Shown here: positions 46,526-56,283 of the stretch, piece by piece
Layout of the letters: each line of letters begins with the position of its first letter
Numbering within the stretch: the first letter of the stretch is position 1
From: Aspidapion aeneum
Lineage: Eukaryota > Arthropoda > Insecta > Coleoptera > Brentidae
Assembly: GCA_963576565.1 (NCBI GenBank)
Contig: OY755038.1
Span: 8,943,756 to 9,007,755 of the forward strand
Reading direction: 5' to 3'
Length of the DNA: 64,000 nt
Program-made: the position numbers and the translations under genes
Notes under the pieces: model-generated
Told to the model about the DNA's origin: nothing
Databases searched by the model: none
What the model saw: the letters and a program-made list of their open reading frames with translations, nothing else

Positions 46526-47377
46526 CCTTTCTAGCGTTACTCCTACTTTACTACCCTAATCGTCGTTTTTTTTATATAGTAGGTAGACTTTTTGATAAAA
46601 ATACATAGTGACTTTGATCCGCCTTTCACTAAACTCAAAGTTAGGAGTAAACTAATCGGCATATAGTCATTAATTAACATAAATTTTTAGAGTTCTTGCT
46701 GTAAAACATTCACACAAAATTTCCAATTATAGGTCGTGCATTTATTCAAATTGAATAGAAATCAATTTCTTTATCGCCTTTTTTTGCTTTGTTTCGAAGC
46801 CGGCAGTTAGCAGCCGGTCTCTGTCGTGTTAGTAATGGGAATGGATTCTCATATAGTATAGAACGTATAGTCGTCTCAGTTAGCGCTTGATTCACCGTTG
46901 ATTTCACACTCGCAATTAGAATTTAGCCACACTCCATATTAGAATTTACTGTATGCATTGCTTTAGTACTGTGTCCAGCCATTAGTCATACACAGTGACA
47001 CGTATAAATTGAAAATTGTAGTAGCTTTTTTCTGAAACCATAAAATAATTAATTATAGATGCTAATTAGGTAAATAACTGATAAAATTAATTGCGTATTT
47101 AGTAGTAGGAGCATTTTTTCTTAAAATTTCCAATTAATTGCTCAATTTATTAGTTGAGAAAAAATAGTAGAAAAATTTTGTTTTCAACAAATAGTAGCAC
47201 TCGTTTACCACGTTTAGACAACTTCATTAAATTGGTAGTTAGTAGATTTCTCGGCATTTATTAAGTTTAAAATTTAACTTAGGAAATAAAAAAAAAAAAA
47301 AAATTTTTTTGTTATTTTTTTAAATTTAAAAACAGATTTTTTTATAATTTTTAATTTGGTTTAATTATTAAGCTACA
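46526..47377 (+). other. BEL/Pao leader region
   Basis: About 850 bp between primer site and start codon, AT-rich, with homopolymer A and T runs near 47287-47320. It probably contains the packaging signal; no specific motif is visible. Confidence 0.5.
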
Positions 47378-50300
47378 ATGTCAGATAAAGTTAGAAAAGC
47401 AACAAACTTAAGACTGAGTGAAATTAGTCGCATGACTGAAATATACGATTTTGCTATAAAAGCTGAGACTGATAGCAAATATCATGCTTCACTCAAGGTT
47501 CGCTATCAAGACCTAGAACAAATTAGAGATGATTTCAGTAAACAGCATAACATTTTGATAGGTTTATTAGATGAACAGGATGATTTTCAAGCTGAAGATA
47601 AAGTTCGAGCTGATTTTGAAAATAAATTCTGGCATATTAAAAGCATATATTTTAGCTTATTTTCTCATACAACTAGTGAAATGCAATCTTCTGTTTCCTT
47701 ATCAAAGGCACCTCAGTTTACTAACAATCTTAAACCTTTAGATTTACCTATTTTTAGAGGAGATGTAACTTCATTTCCTAGTTTCAAAGATATGTTTGAA
47801 GCCCTGGTTCATAACAATCCTCACTTTTCGGATGTAACTAAATTCGAATATTTACTGAAAGCCCTTGAGGAACAGCCAAAACTCCTAGTTCAGCATTTGC
47901 CACTAACTCATGCTAATTATTCCATTGCTTATGACACTTTGTGTAAAAGGTATTATAGAAAACGAATCATAGCAGCTAGTCATTGGTCAGCTATTGAAAA
48001 TGCTAAAAAAGTATCTTCAGAAAATCCTCAAGATTTACGTACCCTGTTAGATACCTTTAACGATAATTTAGAGGCCTTGCGCAATTTACAGTTACCTATA
48101 GACGCCTGGTCATTTCCATTAGTTCAAATGATTAATAGAAAAATAGATATTTCCTTAGCAACAAAATTTGAGTTACAGCTTTCTGATTCCAATAAAATGC
48201 CTGATTATAAAGAGTTAATAGCGTATATGGAAAAACACTGTGAAGCTTTAGATAATGTAGAATTAACCCGAAAAGAAGATAAAAAATTCTTTAAAAAATC
48301 TATAAATAATAATAGTAGTAGTTTTAAATCAGGTAGCTCCAGACAAACTTCCAATGTTTTTCTAAGTCAACCCAATCAAAATAATAATAAAAATACTTGT
48401 GTAGTTTGCAAACAGGGACCTTATCACACTCTTTTTAAATGTCAGTTTTTTCGCTCAAAAACTCCCAATGAACGTTATAAACTTGCCAAGGCAAATTATT
48501 TATGTTTAAATTGCCTTTCTAGATCGCATAGTATAAAGGAGTGCCCCTCTACTAATTCCTGTTTTCGTTGCGGTGTTCGTCACCATAGTTTACTTTGTTT
48601 CAGTGGAAATGATAGTTCCAATCAAGTTAGCACCTTATATAGTAGTCAGAATAATAGTAGTCAGAATAATAGTAGTCAGAATAATAGTAGTCAGAATAAT
48701 AGTAGTCAAAATAATAGAAATTTTCAAGCCTGCAGTACTGTTACACACCATAATAGTCAGGGTACTAAGTACAATCCTGTACACAATCATAGTCAGGGTC
48801 CTAACCCCCATTTTAGTAGCTTTAGTTCCACTCCAAATTATTATAATCAGAGTGTCAATACTCATTGTAGTCCAGTAGCGCATTCTAGTTCTAGTTTCCC
48901 GAATTCCATTGGCCACCCCACTAGTTCGGGTGCCAACCACCATGCCAACCATAGTAGTATAGTTTCCAATAATGCTAACTCTGTAGCTCAATTACCTCAT
49001 ATTGATAGTCAAAATTCACAAAGCAACCCCAATGCTTTTGTCGGATTAACTGTAGACAACCCCTTATGTTTAAGTAGTAGCATCGATTCTTCGGGTGTAT
49101 TATTATCCACCGCAATAGTAGAAATTTTAGATAGCAAAGGCGATTATCAACCTATTAGAATAATCGTAGATTCAGGTTCAACCTCAAATTTCATAACGAA
49201 AGCTTGTGTTAAACGTCTTGGTTTACATAGTTACAAATCAGATATCGATGTGCAAGGCATTGGTGAAGCCCCTATGCTTAAAAGTTGTGAGAGCATTTCT
49301 TCTACCATTCGTCCTTCAGGAAAATCTAGTCCCCTTTTAGAATTTAGTGCCGTAGTTATCCCTAAAATATGTGGAAATCTTCCACTTTCAACACTTTCCA
49401 CTACTAATTGGCCTTTCTTAAAAAATTGTCAGCTAGCCGATCCTTATTTTTACAAATCTAGACCGGTTGATATATTAGTAGGAGCTGATATATTTGCAAG
49501 AATTCTTAAAGATGGAAAGATTGTTGCTGGTCCTAATGATCCAGTGGCAATTAATAGTATTTTTGGTTATTTGCTTATGGGTAAAACTTGTTCTTCGTCT
49601 AAAGTAATTAGTCAATTCATTTCTCAAACATTTTTGGCAATGGACACCCTCGAAGATACCATTCAAAGATTTTGGCTTGTCGAGGAAGTTCCCAAGGTCA
49701 ATTCAATGTCACCTGAAGATAGTTTAGCTGAAAAAATATTTTCTGAAACCACTTATAGAACCGAGACAGGCAGATTTGTAGTATCTTTACCTTTTAAATC
49801 TAGTGAACCTTCTTTTCCCAACAGTAGAGAGTTAGCACTCAAGCAATTCTTAGCATTAGAACGTAGATTGTTAAAAAATTCTGATCTTTACATGCAATAT
49901 TCCGATTTTATGAAGGAATACTTATCTTTAGGGCATATGAAAATAGTTTCATCTTTGGCCATTCCAGATAAAAGTTATTATATCCCACATCATTGTGTAC
50001 TAAAGCCTTCTAGTGTCACAACTAAACTTCGCGTGGTTTATAATGGCTCTGCTAAAAGTTCTAGTGATCCTTATTCATTAAACGATTGCCTGCTTCCTGG
50101 TCCCAAACTTCAAGCTGACATATGTCAATTACTTCTGTTATTTAGATTGGAAAAATTCGTATTTACAGCGGATATCTGTAAAATGTTTAGACAAATTCTA
50201 GTTACTCCTCCTCATCAGGATTATCAACGCGTTCTTTGGCGTTTTCAGCCTGATGGTCCAATCGAAGACATAGCTCTCTGTACTGTTACTTATGGATTAA

Positions 50301-52942
50301 CATGCAGCCCTTATTTAGCTATCAAATCATTGCTTACTTTAGCTGAGCAAGAGAAAGTTAATTACCCTGAAGCTTCAGAACTAATTATCTCGCACTCATA
50401 TGTAGATGATATAACTGGCATGCATTGTGACCTTGAAGGTGCCAAAAGGATTCAGAAAGACCTAATTTCTCTTCTTGCCAAAGGTGGGTTTGAATTGCGC
50501 AAGTGGTGCAGCAATGACCCAAGACTCTTGGCAGACTTTCCTTCTTCTCATCTGTGTAATGAAAATTTATCCTTTGATGCTGATTCCAATAATACTCTTA
50601 AAGTTTTAGGACTTGAGTGGAGTCCATCATCAGATTGCTATCAATTTTCGATAAACTCAATTTTGTCACCGTGTACAAAACGTAATTTACTTAGCAACTT
50701 AGCTAAGATTTTTGACCCTCTAGGTATCTTAACCCCTGTTACTTTTTTCCTAAAACATTTAATACAGAAGCTTTGGGACTTAAAGCTCAATTGGGATGAT
50801 CCACCCTCGATAGAAATTAGTAGAATATGGGAAAAATTTACAAGTGAAGTTAGTTTGCTATCTTTATGTAAAATAACTCGTAGAGTAGTGCCTGATAGTT
50901 ACCAATCAATTCAGATTCATGGCTTTTCAGATGCCTCTGAAAAAGGCTATTGTGCTGTTGTTTATTTTAGATTTTCATTAAAAGATAATGAATTTTGTGT
51001 CAAATTTGTGACTGCAAAATCCAAAGTAGCCCCTTTAAAAACAATTAGTATACCCCGCCTTGAACTGTGTGGAGCAGTTCTGTTATCAAAATTGTTACAT
51101 TATGTTCTAGGAATTTATCAGCCCAGGCTAAAAATTAGTGAAATATACGCTTGGTGTGATTCAACTATAGTCCTTTCTTGGATAAAGTCTTCCCCACATA
51201 GATTTACCACTTTTGTTAGTAATAGATCAACTTTCATCCAAGAAAAAATCCCTTCCTCGCATTGGCATCATGTCATATCTGAGAACAATCCTGCAGATTT
51301 AGGTAGTCGTGGTCTCCTCCCATCTGAATTGTCAGAAAGCTCAATGTGGTGGTATGGCCCTAGTTTTTTGTCGCAACACACCGACACATGGACAGAAATA
51401 AATCTTCCATTGTCTGATGAAGACATTCCTGAACATAGAAAAACATGTCTTCTTGTAGCAGAATTAGAACCCCATTTGTTAGCTCAACTAATAGAAAATA
51501 TTTCTAGTTTTGATAGATTACGTAGAGTTTTAGCATATATTTTAAGATTTTTGTCGAATTGTAGAAACAAAATCAAAGTAACTGAACCTCTTACTAGTTT
51601 AGAGTTACATCAGTCTGTCATGCTCTTAGTAAAGCATGTACAAACTTTAGCTTTTTCTCATGAAATTGATAGAATCCAACAGCATCTTTTACCCTCAAAA
51701 TTATTTAGAAGACTAAGCCCCTTTTTAGATGATGAAAGCATACTTCGCCTTGGTGGCAGATTAAGAAATTCTACTTCGTTGTCCTATCAACAAAAATTTC
51801 CTGCTCTATTGCCCAACAATCATCGATTTACGGAACTTTTGGTTAGTTATGTACACTTGAAATATTTCCATGCAGGAATTCAATCAATTCAATACATAAT
51901 TGCACAACAATTTTGGATAATTTCCTGCAAAAATGTAATTAGAAAGGTAGTTTCTAAGTGTATTACTTGCTATAAGATAAATCCAACCCCTGTTCAAGCT
52001 CCCATGGGTGATCTACCCTTACTTCGCGTGAGCCAAGTTAAGCCTTTTCTTCACACAGGTGTTGACTTCGCAGGTCCCTTTAATCTGTTAATGACTCGCT
52101 ACCGAGGAGCTCGCACGACGAAAGCATACCTTTGTCTTTTCGTTTGTTATGCTACCAAAGCTTTGCATTTAGAGCTAGTTTCAAGCTTGTCTTCCGATGC
52201 TTTTCTGGCAGCCTTACGTCGCTTTGTAGGCCGTAGAGGCAGACTTGTTTCACTCCACAGTGACTGTGGAACTAATTTTACTGGAGCTTATAGAACTTTA
52301 TGTAATCTAATGCGTGATGCTTCGAAAGCAGAAACAATTTCGTGGCATTTTAATCCCCCCTCTGCACCCCATTTTGGCGGTCTTTGGGAATCTTCAGTAA
52401 AATCCGTTAAAACTCATTTGTTACGTGTAGTTGGATCTCAAATCTTAACATACGAGGAGATGTACACTCTGCTTGTACAGATAGAAGCCTTTTTAAATAG
52501 TAGGCCTTTAACCCCCCTTAGTAGTGATCCGAATGACATTTCGGCAATCACCCCAGGTCATTTTTTGACCTTAGAGTCTCTTAGTGCACTTCCCGAACCC
52601 AATTTTAGTGACACCCCCCTTAATAGATTAGATCGTTGGCAATTGCTCCAGAAGTTGCACCAGGATTTTTGGTCTCGGTGGTCTAAAGAGTACTTACATA
52701 CTCTTCACCAACGTGCTAAATGGCATGATAGTAAAGGTTCACTAAAAATTGGTAACCTTGTGGTTATAAAAGAGGATAACACTCCCTGTATGCAATGGCG
52801 ACTGGGTCGTATTGAGGCAGTGTATCCAGGTTCGGACGGTGTAGTACGAGTGGCAAGCGTGCGTACCACTAACGGTACTTTAAAGCGACCGGTTGTTAAG
52901 CTGTGTCCGCTCCCCATTGAAGACAATGTAGATAGTAGTTAA
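47378..52942 (+). CDS. BEL/Pao Gag-Pol polyprotein
   Basis: 1854 residues in one frame. In order: a coiled-coil-like N-terminus; a Gag domain of the DUF1759 type (about 115-290); three zinc knuckles (CVVCKQGPYHTLFKC, CLNCLSRSHSIKEC, CFRCGVRHHSLLC; about 340-407); a low-complexity linker with five SSQNN repeats encoded by a 15-bp tandem repeat (48642-48718). Then an aspartic protease (D598-S-G); reverse transcriptase with D932 and YVDD at 1008-1011; RNase H (D1185 in FSDASEKGY, D1261 in WCDST). Then an integrase zinc-binding HHCC segment (about 1490-1531), the integrase core (D1563, D1629, E1671) and the C-terminal DUF5641-type domain (about 1750-1848). No stops, frameshifts or lost catalytic residues are seen. 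The ATG at 47378 is the first in frame. Product: a cytoplasmic capsid-forming polyprotein that copies and integrates the element. Confidence 0.96.
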   Translation: MSDKVRKATNLRLSEISRMTEIYDFAIKAETDSKYHASLKVRYQDLEQIRDDFSKQHNILIGLLDEQDDFQAEDKVRADFENKFWHIKSIYFSLFSHTTSEMQSSVSLSKAPQFTNNLKPLDLPIFRGDVTSFPSFKDMFEALVHNNPHFSDVTKFEYLLKALEEQPKLLVQHLPLTHANYSIAYDTLCKRYYRKRIIAASHWSAIENAKKVSSENPQDLRTLLDTFNDNLEALRNLQLPIDAWSFPLVQMINRKIDISLATKFELQLSDSNKMPDYKELIAYMEKHCEALDNVELTRKEDKKFFKKSINNNSSSFKSGSSRQTSNVFLSQPNQNNNKNTCVVCKQGPYHTLFKCQFFRSKTPNERYKLAKANYLCLNCLSRSHSIKECPSTNSCFRCGVRHHSLLCFSGNDSSNQVSTLYSSQNNSSQNNSSQNNSSQNNSSQNNRNFQACSTVTHHNSQGTKYNPVHNHSQGPNPHFSSFSSTPNYYNQSVNTHCSPVAHSSSSFPNSIGHPTSSGANHHANHSSIVSNNANSVAQLPHIDSQNSQSNPNAFVGLTVDNPLCLSSSIDSSGVLLSTAIVEILDSKGDYQPIRIIVDSGSTSNFITKACVKRLGLHSYKSDIDVQGIGEAPMLKSCESISSTIRPSGKSSPLLEFSAVVIPKICGNLPLSTLSTTNWPFLKNCQLADPYFYKSRPVDILVGADIFARILKDGKIVAGPNDPVAINSIFGYLLMGKTCSSSKVISQFISQTFLAMDTLEDTIQRFWLVEEVPKVNSMSPEDSLAEKIFSETTYRTETGRFVVSLPFKSSEPSFPNSRELALKQFLALERRLLKNSDLYMQYSDFMKEYLSLGHMKIVSSLAIPDKSYYIPHHCVLKPSSVTTKLRVVYNGSAKSSSDPYSLNDCLLPGPKLQADICQLLLLFRLEKFVFTADICKMFRQILVTPPHQDYQRVLWRFQPDGPIEDIALCTVTYGLTCSPYLAIKSLLTLAEQEKVNYPEASELIISHSYVDDITGMHCDLEGAKRIQKDLISLLAKGGFELRKWCSNDPRLLADFPSSHLCNENLSFDADSNNTLKVLGLEWSPSSDCYQFSINSILSPCTKRNLLSNLAKIFDPLGILTPVTFFLKHLIQKLWDLKLNWDDPPSIEISRIWEKFTSEVSLLSLCKITRRVVPDSYQSIQIHGFSDASEKGYCAVVYFRFSLKDNEFCVKFVTAKSKVAPLKTISIPRLELCGAVLLSKLLHYVLGIYQPRLKISEIYAWCDSTIVLSWIKSSPHRFTTFVSNRSTFIQEKIPSSHWHHVISENNPADLGSRGLLPSELSESSMWWYGPSFLSQHTDTWTEINLPLSDEDIPEHRKTCLLVAELEPHLLAQLIENISSFDRLRRVLAYILRFLSNCRNKIKVTEPLTSLELHQSVMLLVKHVQTLAFSHEIDRIQQHLLPSKLFRRLSPFLDDESILRLGGRLRNSTSLSYQQKFPALLPNNHRFTELLVSYVHLKYFHAGIQSIQYIIAQQFWIISCKNVIRKVVSKCITCYKINPTPVQAPMGDLPLLRVSQVKPFLHTGVDFAGPFNLLMTRYRGARTTKAYLCLFVCYATKALHLELVSSLSSDAFLAALRRFVGRRGRLVSLHSDCGTNFTGAYRTLCNLMRDASKAETISWHFNPPSAPHFGGLWESSVKSVKTHLLRVVGSQILTYEEMYTLLVQIEAFLNSRPLTPLSSDPNDISAITPGHFLTLESLSALPEPNFSDTPLNRLDRWQLLQKLHQDFWSRWSKEYLHTLHQRAKWHDSKGSLKIGNLVVIKEDNTPCMQWRLGRIEAVYPGSDGVVRVASVRTTNGTLKRPVVKLCPLPIEDNVDSS

Positions 52943-52946
52943 AATT

Positions 52947-52966
52947 AAAAGGGGTAAACCCCTTTT
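52947..52966 (+). promoter_or_regulatory. Purine-rich tract and hairpin before the 3' LTR
   Basis: AAAAGGGG-taaa-CCCCTTTT forms a perfect 8-bp stem only five bases after the stop codon. The A/G part may belong to the polypurine tract that primes plus-strand synthesis. The 11 bases directly upstream of the LTR (ggccggcggta) are not a classic purine tract. Confidence 0.45.
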
Positions 52967-52977
52967 GGCCGGCGGTA

Positions 52978-53442
52978 TGTTCGGTCCTCAGTACATTCAT
53001 TTCGTGTGGATGTTAGAATTTAGTTATTTTAATTTTACTTTTTATTGGATTAGATATTTTTTGGCTCACTGTGTAGAATTGGGATTTGTCCACCTTAGCT
53101 GTAGCTTTTAGAAAAATAGAATGAAAATTCAGTGTGAATTTGTAGTTACAACGGGATATATCGTTTCAAATCCCTATTCAATCACACGGTGTGCAATCAA
53201 GTGAAGCACTTTTAGTTAAATAATTTTAAGTAAATAGATTTACGAATTTTCGCGAGTGTTTTCCCTCGTCCTCCCTTCCTTAAAACCTCTGCAATGGAAA
53301 CCCCTCAACAGAACTGCTGAAGCCAGGATAAAGGCGGCCGCCCATCGATCCCACAACACAGCAACGAACAGTGAGTAGAACAAAAACCCTTTATACAGTC
53401 CATTTTAAATCTCTCCTGAGTAAATTACTCAACACCCCCACA
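52978..53442 (+). repeat. BEL/Pao 3' LTR
   Basis: Same 465 bp as the 5' LTR by eye, followed by the target duplication atatg. Confidence 0.97.
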
Positions 53443-53447
53443 ATATG

Positions 53448-54015
53448 GGATTGACTATTTCTATTGGCTATTTGCATGTTCATTGATTTACAGGAATAAT
53501 AAGGGTAGATTTAAATTAGATCATAGAAATGTCAATCACAATCTTGGGTTATTTGTTCTGTTCTATTTGAAGTTTAAAAAAAACAAAAATATAAGATTTT
53601 ATCAAATGCTAGTTTACTGGTTTCACCGTGTCTTGTTTTTTTGAAAAGATATAAGGTTTCAGCCAACTTCCTTCAAATATTTACTCTATATTGTTTTTCT
53701 GTGCGATCTGTTACTTCTTTGTTGTAAGATATAAATTCGGCCTTTTTAAAAGTTAGCACAAAAATGTTAAATGCTTCGTTAGCTTCAAGCACAAACGTCT
53801 TTAATTTTTAAAGTTAATGATTGTGACCTTTTCTTTAATAGGGACAATTTGGGTCGCGTATTTTACACTTTGTTACCGTTATTGTTATTACTGAGTCTGC
53901 GCATTAGTGGCTTCTTGCTCATTTTTTGTTATTTACTTTAAACGCCCTGTACTTACGGTGGCCGTCTTTTAAGGTTAGTTTTGTATTGTTTTATTTTTAA
54001 TGCAGTCGTATTTTT
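53448..54015. other. Unassigned sequence
   Basis: About 50 bp near 53855-53905 ('ttgttaccgttattgtta') recur inverted at 56010-56070, on the far side of the Penelope-like elements. No gene recognised. Confidence 0.35.
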
Positions 54016-54019
54016 TACT

Positions 54020-55347
54020 AAAATTCGGTAATGGTGGTTGTGCTTTCGGGCTGTTCGGCCGTCGTCGGTGGAAATTCGTTCTCGACGTTTCGCAATCTCG
54101 AGTGGATGGCATCTTCAGGAGATGTTGACTGTTTGTCGGCTTCTCGAAGACTGGTGGTTAGTCTGTCGCGGGCGCAGGTTATATACGCTATGGTGGGCGG
54201 GGCGTATATCAGAGCTGGTCGGTGATTGGTCACATTCCCTTGATTCAGTTTTGTTATTGTAAGCGAGCCGTTTAGTGTTTTTAAGAACCGGTACCCATGT
54301 TCTGTTAATTTTAAGAGTTTCTTCAGATCTGTTGAAGTTCTGCTGGTGTTTATGAATTTCGATTGCTTCTCTATCGAGTCTTGGATAGTATGAAGAGGAG
54401 GCGCAGAGAACTTGTGTGTCTTCGAATTTTATTCGGTGGTCTTCATTGTTTAGTGTGTGGTCTGCAACTGCGGATTTTTCCGTATGTCCGAGTCGACAGT
54501 TGGCTTTGTGTTCTTTGATTCTTGTGTTTACGGACCGTTTGGTTGTTCCGATGTAGACACTTCCACAGGTACAGGGAATGCGGTATACCCCCGAAGAACT
54601 TAGTGGGTTCCTTATATCCTTCGCAGATATGAGGTGGTTCTCGATCTTTTGAGATGGCTTGAAGATCGTTTTTATGTTGTGTTTTCCCAGAATACGTCCG
54701 ATCCTATCTGTTACTCTAGGGATGTAGGGCAGAAAGGCTCTTGAAGTAACTTCGCGGCTGCTCAGTCCACCGCTATTGTTACTTCTAGCGCTCGGCTTTG
54801 GTCGTATACATTTATCTATGTCGGTTTGAGTGTATCCATTTGCTACGAGGGCGTTTTTAAGATGGTTTAATTCTTTGTCTAGATGTTCTGTTTCGCAGAT
54901 TCTTTTCGCCCTCTCTACCAATGTTCTTATTACCCCTTTTCGTTGGCACGGGTGGTGGTTAGATGTGTTGTTTAGGTAGCGGTATGTGTGAGTAGGTTTT
55001 CTGTATACGGTATGTCCTAGTCGTCCCTCTTTCCTCGTTACTAGTACGTCAAGGAATGCTAATTCTCTGTTGTTCTCTGTTTCCATTGTAAATTGTATAC
55101 TGGGGTGTATGCTGTTAATGTGGTTGAGAAATTCATTAAGGCGGTCTCTACCATAAGGCCAAAAGACAAAAGTGTCATCTACATATCGAAACCAGACTTT
55201 GGGTTTATGAGGGGCATTATTCAACGCCTTCTCTTCTAGTTTCTCCATGAAAAAGTTCGCAATCACTGGCGATAAAGGGCTACCCATTGATACTCCATCG
55301 ATCTGTTCATAAATTTGTTCATTGAAGGTGAAATATGATGTCGTTAG
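54020..55347 (-). mobile_element. Penelope-like element, 5'-truncated
   Basis: Minus-strand element holding the second half of a Penelope-type reverse transcriptase and the GIY-YIG endonuclease, followed by ~95 bp of 3' sequence ending '...accgaattttagta'. It begins abruptly at about 55347, where it meets an inverted partial copy (55350-55876). Confidence 0.9.
54115..55287 (-). pseudogene. Penelope reverse transcriptase/GIY-YIG endonuclease, C-terminal half
   Basis: A 390-residue frame that is open further upstream (FTFNEQIYEQIDGVS) to the junction near 55347. Motifs: MGSPLSPVIANFFMEKLEE, then FRYVDDTFVFW (catalytic DD), FLDVLVTRK and TVYRKPTHTYRYL, which are Penelope-type RT hallmarks. Then GVYRIPCTCGSVYIGTTKRS (GIY-YIG core, with the GVY/YIG pair), the conserved RIKEHKANC and the Glu of LDREAIEIHKHQ. 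The N-terminal RT fingers are missing, so the copy cannot be autonomous, although its remaining frame is undamaged. Confidence 0.92.
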
Positions 55348-55349
55348 TC

Positions 55350-55876
55350 AAAGAACACAAAGCCAACTGTCGACTCGGACATACGGAAAAATCCGCAGTT
55401 GCAGACCACACACTAAACAATGAAGACCACCGAATAAAATTCGAAGACACACAAGTTCTCTGCGCCTCCTCTTCATACTATCCAAGACTCGATAGAGAAG
55501 CAATCGAAATTCATAAACACCAGCAGAACTTCAACAGATCTGAAGAAACTCTTTAAATTAACAGAACATGGGTACCGGTTCTTAAAAACACTAAACGGCT
55601 CGCTTACAATAACAAAACTGAATCAAGGGAATGTGACCAATCACCGACCAGCACTGATATACGCCCCGCCCACCATAGCGTATATAACCTGCGGCCGCGA
55701 CAGACTAACCACCAGTCTTCGAGAAGCCGACAAACAGTCAACATCTCCTGAAGATGCCATCCACTCGAGATGGCGAAACATCGAGAACGAATTTCCAACG
55801 ACGACGGCCGAACAGCCCGAAAGCACACCCACCATTGGACGATGGCCGCGAAAGCCTTTCACAATTTGTAAAATTC
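55350..55876 (+). pseudogene. Inverted partial copy of the same Penelope-like element
   Basis: Starts at KEHKANCRLGHTEKSAV of the GIY-YIG domain and runs to the 3' end. It is nearly identical to the minus copy over ~500 bp, so the two form a large inverted repeat with a very short spacer. An A-to-T change near 55554 (ctt-taa for ctt-aaa) creates a stop after EETL. The 3' end differs slightly: an extra ~35 bp precedes 'gtaaaattcggtag'. Confidence 0.88.
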
Positions 55877-55879
55877 GGT

Positions 55880-56283
55880 AGTTTGGTTTGTAAAAAGCTA
55901 TAAATCTAATAAATATAAATAAACAAAAAGTTAAAGGAGTGTGAAACTACTAAATTAACGTTTGTTTGAGTGTTCCAAAATCTATCTTTTTTGCCCTGAA
56001 CGTTACCGTTATTCTTAGTAACAATAACGGTAACAGATGTAAAATTTTCTGTTATTTTAACTGACCCAAAATGTCCTTAGTATCCGAAATGTCTTTAGCG
56101 TTTTCTTTTAAACCGCTATTTAGTAAGTATTTACAGCGCTGTTTCGAAACAGTCTAAAACTTTCTCAAAGATAATTAAATAATATAGATTTAACCCTAGG
56201 GGTATGAGATTTTGATTAAAATGTTTCGCATGCTGTCCTGTTACTGTTTTCGAAATCCAAACTAAAATTGAATTACCCATCAT
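55880..56283. other. Unassigned sequence with a strong hairpin
   Basis: A 12-bp stem, 'gttaccgttatt' / 'aataacggtaac' (about 56003-56035), plus homology to 53855-53905 in inverse orientation. No gene. Confidence 0.4.

Larger units (their letters stand above)
46039..53442 (+). mobile_element. Complete BEL/Pao LTR retrotransposon, 7404 bp
   Basis: Two 465-bp LTRs (46039-46503 and 52978-53442) in which I see no difference, TG...CA ends and an exact 5-bp target duplication, atatg (46034-46038 and 53443-53447). One uninterrupted gag-pol frame (47378-52942) carries all expected domains. There is no env-like frame after it. Lack of LTR divergence, an intact frame and a perfect duplication indicate very recent insertion. 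It lies in the host gene's sense orientation, downstream of exon D. Confidence 0.97.

Noticed and set aside
48573..48991. Plus and minus frames with IIVVR and TIILT repeats
   Set aside because: Shadows of the SSQNN-coding 15-bp repeat within the BEL/Pao polyprotein.
54031..54262. Small plus-strand frames
   Set aside because: Antisense shadows of the Penelope-like protein; the same frames recur on the opposite strand at 55604-55862.
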